49,132 nt of DNA from an uncultured Lachnospiraceae bacterium (lineage in GTDB: Bacteria > Bacillota > Clostridia > Lachnospirales > Lachnospiraceae): positions 1-49,132 of the forward strand of contig CANOFW010000023.1 of the NCBI GenBank assembly GCA_947565425.1, read 5' to 3'. The first letter of the stretch is position 1, and each line of letters begins with the position of its first letter. The notes beneath the pieces were generated by a model. The model ran no database searches, was not told the origin of the DNA, and saw only the letters and a list, made by a program, of their open reading frames with translations. This document shows positions 17,001 through 24,218 of the stretch, piece by piece. Both the position numbers and the translations under genes were made by a program.

Positions 17001-17541
17001 ACGCATACGCCGCATATCCGTCCCCACAAACATAAGGACCTGCGAGCAGCGTCTTATTTATCCCCGGCGCTTGCACATTTGCCTCCAAACGTAAATGCGT
17101 CACCGTATTATCTTTCCCTCCTTGATCGTCTGCCACTGTTTGCGCTGTAAACTTTTTTCCTTTCAATTTTCCGGTCAGCTCAATGTTATTTAACAGCTCA
17201 TCTTTCTTCGGATTCAGAGGATTTGCCGCACTTTTGCATTTTATACTTGCATTGATGGTGGAAGGCGTATGTATACAATTGATTTCTCTGCTTGGGACAA
17301 TGTGATAGCCCTGCTTTTCCATATAGTCGACACTCTCCCCCTTCTCGAATACAATGTTTCCTTCTTCCCCATCCAGCTTTACGTCCTCCGACCGTACTTG
17401 TTCCTGCCTTTCTTCGGAAACAGCCTCTAAAATCTCAGCGCCTTCCCCGCTCTCCTGACGGATTGCACGCTCCTGCCCTGGCATAGAAAGAGCCGCCAAC
17501 AGTAGCAAACCTGACAACCAGATACTTAAAATTATTTTCAT
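14062..17541 (-). CDS. Large secreted InlB-repeat surface protein (1159 aa)
   Basis: A secreted protein with an N-terminal signal peptide (MKIILSIWLSGLLLLAALS). The first 220 or so residues are unassigned. Next come at least three InlB B-repeat (Listeria-Bacteroides repeat) modules, each with a YxANGG core, a GYTLTGWNT-type turn and an ending ITLYAQW. A cysteine-containing middle region follows, then two DUF5011/Ig-like cadherin-type segments (VTFAVTDSTGNTT; FEVTYQVTDAYQKTS). There is no LPxTG signal and no C-terminal membrane anchor. The start is placed at 17541, six nt after AGGAGG. It is the last gene of the Tad-like operon, 20 nt after its neighbour, which makes it a candidate tip adhesin or exported cargo (inference). 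Confidence 0.85.
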   Translation of the reverse strand: MKIILSIWLSGLLLLAALSMPGQERAIRQESGEGAEILEAVSEERQEQVRSEDVKLDGEEGNIVFEKGESVDYMEKQGYHIVPSREINCIHTPSTINASIKCKSAANPLNPKKDELLNNIELTGKLKGKKFTAQTVADDQGGKDNTVTHLRLEANVQAPGINKTLLAGPYVCGDGYAAYAYFEIYYSYCPNQRRFCHAGESHVWLGCKGGDEGTVEFHPTNFHHKFMLYKTIPNQYKIKYHANGGSGTVSSQNAIYDTKLSLRAGAKYKRAGYTLTGWNTKSDGRGTRYDLGEEIKNLTSENGGEITLYAQWRINTLTVRYNANGGQIDQSSGPNTIESFTSRWNYKTAKKELVNFSSLRLSRSGYTRLVGAEWNTKPDGSGKAFDQELEYEMLDYAPNLKDGDQEIILYAQWKPNVYTITLNHGLTNPSRTGTDILYKTFERGLFFDRTGSKKFAAGQAIDTPEKAGYLFRGYYTMKKSVGDVIGSHFIKKMIDSDGLPTAEALDRQGIEGNETWYAWYDYQIGCEDYADIPCDITKEAGDIREDFGVRLRYDSDARNVLIHTMQPGCEVSLTAQPSQTKIGNFQSSLSAGSASGSTGNARSVKLLLTVPEGAAYRLKVEKEEKPLCDRLIYFQDGRFRTLVKLGEKDAEESEAGGSLAGSAWGTYDTEYDLYRYDGCSRINNIQGPGNVQRYYRYKDVNMAYNGNGATSGKNILEYDVSLEDMYWFRDNPFTKEKMEKKHTNAGKKYECKVRYCFQGWEMSDESQFAAKDQRKMASIYLNASEKKVIATGTTEDIGTYEEAYPICILPGAGVMDASSSNGTLPGVREVQSKYAAPQSSHANEYINLRAKWDSCPTIVVTPGEKMEFYEGEKVTKEKLIRRLTAHDNEDNKDLVNHPNLNHKLRIVQVSYPQTKQLSQMAYEKVYGEDVPEGFLLDTYYLKLEKGEVVTVLVTFAVTDSTGNTTQEQIPVKIKYNNYPQISSENVFYYLKEEANRGEITAAALIRRASAKDEEDGDVTWKLKLKNFDPQAMKMQTESKAKFEVTYQVTDAYQKTSHKTVQVIVWDEDAVKAEEPRRYVRYISQKYLHTLEENSAWREPENFAYLKSILSNHTPVETWRYTHEDVLAVQDWITEGGQGHWKLGQEINQKFLSRFAHCRQ

Positions 17542-17561
17542 GCGCATCCTCCTTTAACTCT

Positions 17562-18149
17562 TCATTCAAAGACTGCCTCAAATACCACGTCCTCTTCGGC
17601 AATCACACCTTCTGACAGCCAGCCGCTTTCTCCTTTCTTTTTCCATCCCTGAAATACACTGCCGCTCTTACGGGGCTCTTGGGGCATGACAATGCGGCTG
17701 CCCTTATAAAGAGAATATGTTTCATACACGGCCCCATCCAAGAGAAATTTCACCACACAGTAACCCTTTTCATCCGTATATTCTTCCAAAATCACTGTTT
17801 TTCGGCAACTGGCCTGCTTAACTTTATTATTAATCGTTTTATACGTTTCCGTGACTTCCACATCAAGCACGCCCCTTTTGGCGTCTGCTGCAAGAATCTT
17901 CACCTCTATGTCTGAGTCCGAAGAGATATGTAAAAGCAGTGCTTGCTGGAAATCCGCAACCAGTTCTTGCTCATTGCCAATTTGATAGCTGCCATATTTC
18001 ATCAACTGTTCCAATGATTGCTCTACTGCCGTGTTTAAAGCCTTATCCGCTTCATTTCCGCGTACTTCCCCGCCGCTAGCTACCATAACCCCAGCAATCA
18101 CCATAATTGCAACCGCTAACAGAGAAATGCCATAAATTATATGCTTCAC
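17562..18149 (-). CDS. Membrane-anchored pseudopilin-like protein with InlB-type C-terminus
   Basis: A 195-residue protein beginning MKHIIYGISLLAVAIMVIAG, an N-terminal hydrophobic helix with almost no leader, as in TadE/TadF-like and pseudopilin proteins. A soluble alpha/beta region follows. The C-terminal 60 residues end in a single InlB B-repeat-like module (PRKSGSVFQGWKKKGE, then VVFEAVFE), echoing the modules in the next gene. The start codon is GTG with AGGAGGAGA upstream. It is 11 nt from the gene before it and clearly in the operon. The function is inferred from context. Confidence 0.6.
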   Translation of the reverse strand: MKHIIYGISLLAVAIMVIAGVMVASGGEVRGNEADKALNTAVEQSLEQLMKYGSYQIGNEQELVADFQQALLLHISSDSDIEVKILAADAKRGVLDVEVTETYKTINNKVKQASCRKTVILEEYTDEKGYCVVKFLLDGAVYETYSLYKGSRIVMPQEPRKSGSVFQGWKKKGESGWLSEGVIAEEDVVFEAVFE

Positions 18150-18160
18150 AGTGTCTCCTC

Positions 18161-18625
18161 CTATCTTTCATCCACAAGAAGAGAAATCATCCCGGTACTT
18201 CTTTTCTGATGTCTATCTGTTGCCGACAACAGAAACGTATACACCCCTCTTGCCGAAAATATCGCCTGCCCAGTTTCCTTATTGTAACATTCCATCACAC
18301 TGGCGCCATTTTGGTCTGTGATATCCAAGACCACAAGCTCTACATGATTTCCCTCTGTATCTGCACCTGCAAATACTTCTGACATCATAATACACTCCCC
18401 GACGTCCCAGCGCTTTTTGCCCACACATTTAATAAGCGGCAGTTCTCTTTCACACAACCCCTCTATTGTCTCTGTATCCGCCATACGAGAGAAGTCTTCT
18501 CCCCCGGTATCCATGCGTCCGCCTATTCTGGCAAACAACGCAGTTCCTATGAGAATTGACACGACGGCAGCAAATACAATACTTGGCAGAATCATATCCG
18601 ACATAACCTGATAAACTTTTTTCAT
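18161..18625 (-). CDS. Tad-operon membrane-anchored protein (154 aa)
   Basis: Unrecognised by family. It begins MKKVYQVMSDMILPSIVFAA with one N-terminal transmembrane helix (to about residue 27), then a soluble extracytoplasmic domain with a conserved-looking cysteine set (CERELPLIKCVGKK, GECIMM, ECYN) and a strand-rich end (GVYTFLLSATDRHQKRSTG). The layout matches minor pilins or TadE-like proteins. The start at 18625 follows AGGAGGA. It overlaps nothing and has 8 nt to the upstream mini-pilin. Confidence 0.6.
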   Translation of the reverse strand: MKKVYQVMSDMILPSIVFAAVVSILIGTALFARIGGRMDTGGEDFSRMADTETIEGLCERELPLIKCVGKKRWDVGECIMMSEVFAGADTEGNHVELVVLDITDQNGASVMECYNKETGQAIFSARGVYTFLLSATDRHQKRSTGMISLLVDER

Positions 18626-18633
18626 GAATCCTC

Positions 18634-18774
18634 CTAACAAATACTTTGGGAAAATAGTAAAATAGCTTCAAAGACTTGCCCTTTCGTCAAAAATACTGCT
18701 GCAAACCCAATCAACAGAATAGAAGCCACTGTTGCAATTATTATCCTGCCATATTCTTCCAATACTTCTCTCAT
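18634..18774 (-). CDS. Pilin-like mini-protein (46 aa)
   Basis: MREVLEEYGRIIIATVASIL and a further hydrophobic stretch, total 46 residues. It shares an EE-Y/F-x-x-II pattern at residues 6-12 with the products at 18837-18941 and 22315-22476. Flp pilins keep a Glu-Tyr at the start of their hydrophobic helix, but here the methionine is only 5 residues before the glutamate and there is no prepilin leader or G|x cleavage site. GGAGGTGTAGGAGA precedes the ATG. The role as a structural subunit is inferred from position and composition. Confidence 0.65.
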   Translation of the reverse strand: MREVLEEYGRIIIATVASILLIGFAAVFLTKGQVFEAILLFSQSIC

Positions 18775-18836
18775 TCTCCTACACCTCCCTACGCTCATTC
18801 CATTCCTGCTATCACTTCTATCTTTGTCCCTCACCG

Positions 18837-18941
18837 TTAGAGCAATAACAACTCCAACAGATATACAAAAATCCCTAACACTCCGCCTCCGGCTATCGCA
18901 TAAATAATGGCGCCGCCAAATTCTTCCACAATACTTTTCAA
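18837..18941 (-). CDS. Pilin-like mini-protein (34 aa)
   Basis: A 34-residue hydrophobic peptide starting at TTG: MKSIVEEFGGAIIYAIAGGG, ending in a Leu-rich tail. It has the same EEF-GG-II pattern as its two neighbours. GAGGAGG lies 8 nt upstream of the TTG. It is short enough to be missed by automatic gene callers. The GxxxG-like glycines could allow tight helix packing. Confidence 0.6.
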   Translation of the reverse strand: MKSIVEEFGGAIIYAIAGGGVLGIFVYLLELLLL

Positions 18942-18997
18942 CTATATCGCCTCCTCACATGGTAGCGGCACGCGACGCTATGCGTCACCTGCCCATC

Positions 18998-19171
18998 TGG
19001 AAATGTCATGCCCGGCTTTGCCGGACCTGACCTGTCGGTCGACGCATTATATATCGTGCTTCGCACGAGGCGTCTCCCTCTCGCTGGAAATGTCATGCCC
19101 GGCTTTGCCGGACCTGACCTGTCGGTCGACGCATTATATATCGTGCTTCGCACGAGGCGTCTCCCTCTCGT
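18998..19171. repeat. 87-bp tandem duplication, GC-rich and hairpin-forming
   Basis: Two almost identical 87-bp units (18998-19084 and 19085-19171) lie in a 272-nt intercistronic gap within the pilus operon. Each contains small stems: CCCGGCTTTGCCGG, GACCTGTCGGTC, and CGTGCTTCGCACG enclosed by GACGC/GCGTC. After them GGAAGGC (about 19173) and GCCTTCC (about 19200) make another stem. The units are richer in G+C than the surrounding genes. No ribosome binding site or gene is inside. Confidence 0.9.
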
Positions 19172-19213
19172 CGGAAGGCTTTATAAAAATGCTTCGCATT
19201 TGCCTTCCTCCTC

Positions 19214-19549
19214 TTATTTCGCAAATCCCCGTACCTGATGTTCAGTCAACAGATTTAACACCGGAATTGCATATTCGTAATGCAAAATAACTTCCGCAAT
19301 CTGGACATGCTCCTGCGCATTATAAACCATCTTCTTTACCTCCAGCTTATACCCCGCATCCTGCGCCTGCTGTCTACAGGAGGCTACCACTGCATCATTA
19401 AAATTGCTGCATTCAATCTCACTAATCACATCTGCGTGATAATTTCTGGCATTTGCTGACTGGATTCCGGCTGTTATCACGCCAATCCCAACCATCCCTG
19501 TCACCAGCAGGAAAAAGATTCCCAGATATGTCTTCATGATCTGTCCCAT
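19214..19549 (-). CDS. TadE-like membrane-anchored pilus protein (111 aa)
   Basis: A 111-residue protein: a short N-terminus, one transmembrane helix (YLGIFFLLVTGMVGIGVI) and a small extracytoplasmic domain with two cysteines (IECSNFNDAVVASCRQQ). The size and layout match TadE-like minor pilins, though the sequence is too divergent to be sure. The start at 19549 follows AGGAAGGAAG; an in-frame ATG four codons later is possible. It lies 40 nt after the TadB/C-like gene. Confidence 0.6.
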   Translation of the reverse strand: MGQIMKTYLGIFFLLVTGMVGIGVITAGIQSANARNYHADVISEIECSNFNDAVVASCRQQAQDAGYKLEVKKMVYNAQEHVQIAEVILHYEYAIPVLNLLTEHQVRGFAK

Positions 19550-19589
19550 GGCTTCCTTCCTTTCTCGCTATGTATAGACTTCTGATCTT

Positions 19590-21107
19590 CTATAATTTCA
19601 TCTGCCCTAAAAACATCAACATAAACACTACCATATTCGTCACCGTCTGCAAGGAGACTGTCACCTGAGGCAGATAGAATATACCATTGATTCCGGCAAG
19701 TCTCTTCTCATTAGATAATTTCTCCGCCTTATCCATCATCTTACTATTACGCTGCACGAGTATGCGAATCTGCGACTGCGCATCGCCATTGCCGGACTCC
19801 GAGATCGCATAAAGCATCTTCATAGACGAGAGCACCGCAGATAATTCAAACATTCCCAGAAATCCTAAATACGGCTCTATGGCGTCCGGTGTGCGCTTGA
19901 GCTGATCTGACAGACGTTGTAACTCACTTTGCAGTACCACAGGCGCATGTTCTATCGTCTTTTCTATCGAAACCTGGACATTGTTGCCCTGCAAAAGTAA
20001 TGCCATTTCCATCAGCCATCCCGGAAACACACGATTAATTTCTTGCACTACTTTATCAAACGCAAGGCGGTAACCAATTTTGTGCTGGTTCATCAGAAGA
20101 ATTCCAACAACAGCAGCCGCGGCTGCTATTATGAAATGCCCCCACAAACCTATCAGAAAGGCGAGCGCCAAAGCCACACACGCGCACATAAAGCTCTTTT
20201 TGGCCTCTTTCTTCTCGTCATAATTACATATCATTTGCAGATATCCCAATAGCTTTTCTTCCTCTGCATCAATCGGTACAATCCAGCTCTCTGCAAGCTT
20301 CCTGTTGACTTTACAAAAAATGACGATATTCAAAAGTAAATACAATGTCGTCACACCCTGGGTAACCGGATGATAGACAATTGTGTACTGTTCCGGCATG
20401 GAACGGTATACCAGATGAAAAACTACAGCGAGCAGCATCGTCACAATCAGCGAAAAAATTGCCCGCAAACGCGCCGCCTTCTTGTCCTCTTGCAGCAACA
20501 TCACATTATCTGTCCAGATGGCTTTGTCCTGTAACAACAAATCTATTCCTTCATCACAAGCCCCGCCATTACTTTCCACCGTTCTCAGATATTCATGGAT
20601 TGCACGCAGACGTTGTGCCGGATATGTATGTTCAATGGTTTCCAACGCTTCTTTGTACAATTCATACTGGTAAGCGCCGCGCTCAATATAATGGATTGCT
20701 GTTCCAATTGCCTCATACATTGCACCCTCCCGAAACAACGTGCGCGTATCTTTTAGCGAAAGAAGAATTTTCTGATTCAAGCGAAATGAATACAAGATTT
20801 GCTCCATGTAATCGGAGACATCCAGAAATTGCTTATGCTCGTACATCTGCTTATAACCATCCAATATGAGAAATGGCAATGATATGGCGCAGGCAATCAT
20901 TACAATGAGAATCAAATACCAGCGCAGACTGAATACTAACCCACAACCTACCGCTCCCAGAATAGCCGCCAGTAAAAACGCACAATACTTTCCCATAGAA
21001 AAGTTATATCCATAACTGTCAATCTTTTTTTGCAGATTTCCCGGATGGAACAGCTCAAAGCTCCCTGTTATCTTGTGACTTTTATGTTTCTCATATCTAT
21101 CCTTCAT
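19590..21107 (-). CDS. TadB/TadC-like inner membrane platform protein (505 aa)
   Basis: Polytopic membrane protein of the type II secretion F (T2SSF)/Tad class, the platform on which the ATPase acts. Transmembrane clusters lie near residues 42-85, 215-265 and 308-340 and at the C-terminus (VTNMVVFMLMFLGQ). The cytoplasmic segments have the helical T2SSF pattern (LDVSDYMEQILYSFRLNQKI; FPGWLMEMALLLQGNNVQVS). At 505 residues it is nearly twice a normal TadB or TadC, so it may replace both. The gene starts 8 nt after the ATPase stop codon. Confidence 0.75.
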   Translation of the reverse strand: MKDRYEKHKSHKITGSFELFHPGNLQKKIDSYGYNFSMGKYCAFLLAAILGAVGCGLVFSLRWYLILIVMIACAISLPFLILDGYKQMYEHKQFLDVSDYMEQILYSFRLNQKILLSLKDTRTLFREGAMYEAIGTAIHYIERGAYQYELYKEALETIEHTYPAQRLRAIHEYLRTVESNGGACDEGIDLLLQDKAIWTDNVMLLQEDKKAARLRAIFSLIVTMLLAVVFHLVYRSMPEQYTIVYHPVTQGVTTLYLLLNIVIFCKVNRKLAESWIVPIDAEEEKLLGYLQMICNYDEKKEAKKSFMCACVALALAFLIGLWGHFIIAAAAAVVGILLMNQHKIGYRLAFDKVVQEINRVFPGWLMEMALLLQGNNVQVSIEKTIEHAPVVLQSELQRLSDQLKRTPDAIEPYLGFLGMFELSAVLSSMKMLYAISESGNGDAQSQIRILVQRNSKMMDKAEKLSNEKRLAGINGIFYLPQVTVSLQTVTNMVVFMLMFLGQMKL

Positions 21108-21115
21108 ACAACCTC

Positions 21116-22204
21116 CTACGTTAATTCCTGGGATGCTTTCACCAGTGCAATATCAAGCGGCTCATACGCACATGTATGCGGACAATGGAACGGTTCTCTT
21201 ATTCCAGCTCTTTGCAGCCGCAGTAAAATATCAGCCGGTATCTCGTCGGAAATCTGTCGTCCATCCTTTACCAGCATATAAATTAAATTTTTGCCGTTTG
21301 ACCTGTCAAAAAAACACATCTGATCAATATAACGTTCGAGCATTCCTTTTTCATTTTGATATTGCCGCAGTAACACTCCTACGCTAATAAATTCATAAAT
21401 ATAATTTTCCAGCCTATCCGCATCACTGGAACGGCCAATCATGTTCATGATACGGTCGGGTAGATTCCGCAGATCGTCCAAATGCAGCGTGGTAAATCCA
21501 TACACGCCCGTAGACCATTGTTCTAAGAGATACTGAACCTCCGTAGAACGCGCCTCCGACAAAATAATCCACTTGGGATTTTGCCTCAGACAGAGCTTAA
21601 TGGCATCTGTATAGCTCAATTCTTTGCTAACCTGAAGTTCTACACAATCATTTTGCGGGTTAATCTCATGAAAATGCATTTCTAAATTGTCCTCTATCGT
21701 GATGGCGCGCTGGTTGGGAGGGATAAAACGAGAAAAAAATTTCGCGCACTCTGTCTTGCCCACGCCCGGTTCCCCACAAAAAGCAAAATTCATTTTTGCC
21801 GTTACACAGTTAATTAGAAGGCTCAAAATCTCCACGCTACAGTAACCGCTGTCTAACATGCTCTCCACCGTCTGTCGCACTTGAGGAAGCGATTTGCGAA
21901 TACAAATACTGCGGCCCGATATGGCTGCCGATTCGTGGACAATACTGATTCTCAACTCATTCGTCTCCGCCTCCAACACATTATTGGCACGGTTAAAGGG
22001 CTTGTTGACACGATTGGCAATCCGGTGGGTAAAACGTTCTACAAACTCTTCCTCTACCGCAACGTCTGCCCGGTATCTCCCTTTCTTTAAGTCTGCGATC
22101 CATAAAGATTTGCCATTGTAATCAACATCCGTCACATTTTTATCTTGAATAAAGGGATAAAAAGGTCCAAATTCCTCTTCTGTCAATTCCCAATCATATT
22201 TCAT
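21116..22204 (-). CDS. TadA/CpaF-type secretion ATPase
   Basis: Motor ATPase of a Tad pilus or type IV/II-like secretion system, 362 residues. Walker A is GEPGVGKT (144-151), the Asp box is TIEDNLEMHF, Walker B is WIILSEARS (212-220) and the His box is FTTLHLDD (237-244). The N-terminal domain (VTDVDYNGKSLWI; ISIVHESAAISG; ICIRK) is the one typical of CpaF. It pairs with the platform protein encoded directly after it. The usual tadZ/cpaE partner gene is absent from the window. Confidence 0.9.
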   Translation of the reverse strand: MKYDWELTEEEFGPFYPFIQDKNVTDVDYNGKSLWIADLKKGRYRADVAVEEEFVERFTHRIANRVNKPFNRANNVLEAETNELRISIVHESAAISGRSICIRKSLPQVRQTVESMLDSGYCSVEILSLLINCVTAKMNFAFCGEPGVGKTECAKFFSRFIPPNQRAITIEDNLEMHFHEINPQNDCVELQVSKELSYTDAIKLCLRQNPKWIILSEARSTEVQYLLEQWSTGVYGFTTLHLDDLRNLPDRIMNMIGRSSDADRLENYIYEFISVGVLLRQYQNEKGMLERYIDQMCFFDRSNGKNLIYMLVKDGRQISDEIPADILLRLQRAGIREPFHCPHTCAYEPLDIALVKASQELT

Positions 22205-22234
22205 TTTTCCTCCAATCTACTCTTATAGAACAAA

Positions 22235-22319
22235 CCTAGCGGTTTTCCAGGCAGCCAGCATGTATGACTGCCTGGATGACACAAGCGCTTAATACTTAAA
22301 GCAACAGCAAGACGCTAGG
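22235..22319 (-). other. Nested intercistronic stem-loop after the first mini-pilin gene
   Basis: A perfect CCAGGCAG/CTGCCTGG stem (22247-22254 with 22268-22275) lies inside a wider CCTAGCG/CGCTAGG pair (22235-22241 with 22313-22319). The wider stem covers the stop codon of the mini-pilin gene at 22315. No U-run follows, so it may be an RNA processing or stability element that separates high pilin expression from lower ATPase expression (inference). Confidence 0.55.
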
Positions 22320-22476
22320 AAAATTTTGCCATCTTAAACAACTTGTCAACCAAATCTACAAACGCCGTGTGTACCGGTCCATTTGTGGCAAGCAACAATC
22401 CTGCGACTGCTATCAGTGCAAGGATTGCCACTGCCGTAATAATAATACCGCTATACTCCTCAAAAATAACTTTCAT
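22315..22476 (-). CDS. Pilin-like mini-protein heading the Tad-like operon (53 aa)
   Basis: MKVIFEEYSGIIITAVAILA and on to a C-terminal amphipathic end (FVDLVDKLFKMAKFS), 53 residues. It has the shared EEY-x-G-III core seen in the products at 18634 and 18837. AAAGGAGGA precedes the ATG. No leader peptide is present. It is the first gene of the operon, a position usual for the major Flp pilin. The structural role is inferred. Confidence 0.7.
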   Translation of the reverse strand: MKVIFEEYSGIIITAVAILALIAVAGLLLATNGPVHTAFVDLVDKLFKMAKFS

Positions 22477-22582
22477 GGCTGTCCTCCTTTCCACAGAATG
22501 GAAACAGACCGCCACGGATGACAGCTCCATTCCGTTTATTTTTTAGTTGCCGCCGAGAAAGCAGCGCAACCTTTTCTTTCAT

Positions 22583-22830
22583 TCATGCATTGGTAATCGG
22601 CGAAAAGCTCTGCCAACTGATTAAGAATTCCTTGATCATACGGTGTTCCTTGCAGATGATAACAACCGTCATGAAATTCCTATGCAGAAATAAAAAGATG
22701 TCTTTGTGCCGGCACAGAGACATGCCAGCGGCTAGATAGTAAATTACCTCATACGGTTTGAGAATGCTTGATTTGAACTCTGCTGAATGGATTCTAGGAC
22801 TTATACGATGAATCCTTTTAGCTTTCTTCA
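22583..22830 (-). other. Weak open frame in the gap upstream of the Tad-like operon
   Basis: A minus-strand frame reads MKKAKRIHRISPRIHSAEFK and on for about 80 residues. It has no clear ribosome binding site, no recognisable domain and a 22-nt palindrome (GTCTCTGTGCCGGCACAAAG and so on) inside. It may be a remnant of an accessory gene or chance. The operon promoter may lie in this stretch, but no convincing -35/-10 pair was identified. Confidence 0.2.
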
Positions 22831-22893
22831 TGAAGTCTTTTGCCAAAAAATCTTGCTGCCTTTGGCAGCAAAGACACCTGTTATGTGCAAAAT

Positions 22894-23084
22894 GGGGATG
22901 TCGCATTAACATAAATTACAAGTTTGATTCGTTCAAAAGGCTTGCATTGCAAAGCAATGTAAACACCATGCACAAAAATCATCTTGGAACGCTAGCTTTC
23001 CAGAGTGATTCTTGTGCATTTTGTCTTTGCCGCTTATGCGGCAAGACCTTTTGAACGAGTAAATAAATTCATGCGGCAATTCCC
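22894..23084. repeat. Family A palindromic element, full copy
   Basis: 191 bp, left end GGGGATGTCGCATTAACATAA, right end ATGCGGCAATTCCC. The same internal stems are present as in the copy at 12674-12864, and both copies have the same length. Just before it, TGCTGCCTTTGGCAGCA forms a separate stem and TTTTGCCAAAA a flanking palindrome, matched by CTTTTGGCA after the right end, so again an outer palindrome surrounds the element. Confidence 0.78.
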
Positions 23085-23194
23085 TTTTGGCATCTTAGGC
23101 CATACTATAAACCCCTTCCTCTCAAATCCGTATGGGTATTGTAAGCCCTTGCTCTTTAAAAATCAATTATGAATTTCTCACAAAATTTTGGACA

Positions 23195-23232
23195 AAAAAG
23201 AAGCCCTACAGAGAGCAAGTTCGCTCCCTGTA
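23195..23232 (-). terminator. Terminator of the Mrp ATPase gene
   Basis: On the minus strand TACAGGGAGC (23232-23223) pairs with GCTCTCTGTA (23216-23207), followed by GGGCTTCTTTTTT. Confidence 0.8.
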
Positions 23233-23253
23233 AGACTTTGCGATGTCAAAAGA

Positions 23254-24099
23254 CTAAATATTTTCTACCTTATCCACTGCATCTTTGAGATACGGATTGT
23301 TGATTTGATGGAACTTCCCTTCATCCGCTAATCTGGCAAATTCTGGGTCTAAGGGCATCTTACCCAGAACCGGCACGCCAAGTTCAGCCGCCACCCTATC
23401 AATATGACTGTCCCCAAATAACTTAATCTCTTTGCCACAGTCTGGGCACTTGAGATAACTATAATTCTCCACAAGTCCCAATACTGGAATATCCATCATG
23501 GACGCCATATTGATTGCCTTCTTCACAATCAATTGCACCAATTCCTGCGGTGACGTCACAATCACAATTCCATCTACTGGCAAGGACTGGAACACCGTAA
23601 GCGGCACATCCCCAGTTCCCGGAGGCATATCTACAAAGAGATAATCCACATCCCCCCAGTAAACGTCATGCCAGAACTGTTTCACCGTGGAGGCAATCAC
23701 CGGACCACGCCAAATTACAGGCGCTTCCTCATCATCCATCAACAAATTCACGGACATAACCTTTGTGCCATCAGCCGTCAGAACCGGAAACAAACCCAGA
23801 TCATTTCCCTCTGCGGGTCCATGCAAACCATACATTTTAGGAATAGAAGGACCTGTGATATCCGCATCAAGAATACCTACTTCATATCCTTTTTCTCTCA
23901 TCGCCATTGCCAGGGAAGACGTCACAAAAGATTTCCCCACGCCTCCCTTTCCACTGACGACGCCAATCACTTTCTTCACACTGGAAAACGGATTCATTTC
24001 TTCGATAAGGCTTTGGGATGAACCACCCTTACTCGGGCATCCCTCACAGCTCTCGCGCGAACAGGTGGATGCGCTGCTGCATTTCTCATTCTCCGCCAT
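23254..24099 (-). CDS. Mrp/NBP35-family iron-sulfur cluster carrier ATPase
   Basis: P-loop ATPase that assembles or carries Fe-S clusters, 281 residues. The deviant Walker A is SGKGGVGKS (49-57), followed by the switch segment DADITGPSIPKMYG, MPPGTGDVPLT and the metal-binding CPDC near residue 217. The N-terminus carries four cysteines (C7, C13, C18, C21) like the NBP35 ferredoxin-type extension, which the shorter Mrp/ApbC proteins lack. GGAGGAAAT precedes the ATG. Monocistronic. Confidence 0.93.
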   Translation of the reverse strand: MAENEKCSSASTCSRESCEGCPSKGGSSQSLIEEMNPFSSVKKVIGVVSGKGGVGKSFVTSSLAMAMREKGYEVGILDADITGPSIPKMYGLHGPAEGNDLGLFPVLTADGTKVMSVNLLMDDEEAPVIWRGPVIASTVKQFWHDVYWGDVDYLFVDMPPGTGDVPLTVFQSLPVDGIVIVTSPQELVQLIVKKAINMASMMDIPVLGLVENYSYLKCPDCGKEIKLFGDSHIDRVAAELGVPVLGKMPLDPEFARLADEGKFHQINNPYLKDAVDKVENI

Positions 24100-24133
24100 G
24101 TTATTTCCTCCAGTTCTTAATTCTAAAATCTTA

Positions 24134-24210
24134 GTGACTATTCACATCCCATGCCACAGACATTCCAGCTACGCTGTCATACGCTCTTAACAGGGGTGCT
24201 GAATAGTTAC
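24134..24210. repeat. Short family B derivative
   Basis: The left end GTGACTATTCA (24134-24144) and right end TGAATAGTTAC (24200-24210) match the termini of the 338-bp element at 9866-10203. Only 55 nt remain between them. It lies in the gap between the lipoprotein and Mrp genes. Confidence 0.6.
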
Positions 24211-24218
24211 AAATCTTA

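Noticed and set aside
18998-19171. Possible CRISPR array
   Set aside because: There are only two units, adjacent and without spacers, so this is a plain tandem duplication.
22583-22912. A 109-codon minus-strand frame
   Set aside because: Its first part overlaps a mobile palindrome and the rest has no ribosome site or known domain. It is kept only as a low-confidence entry for the inner part.
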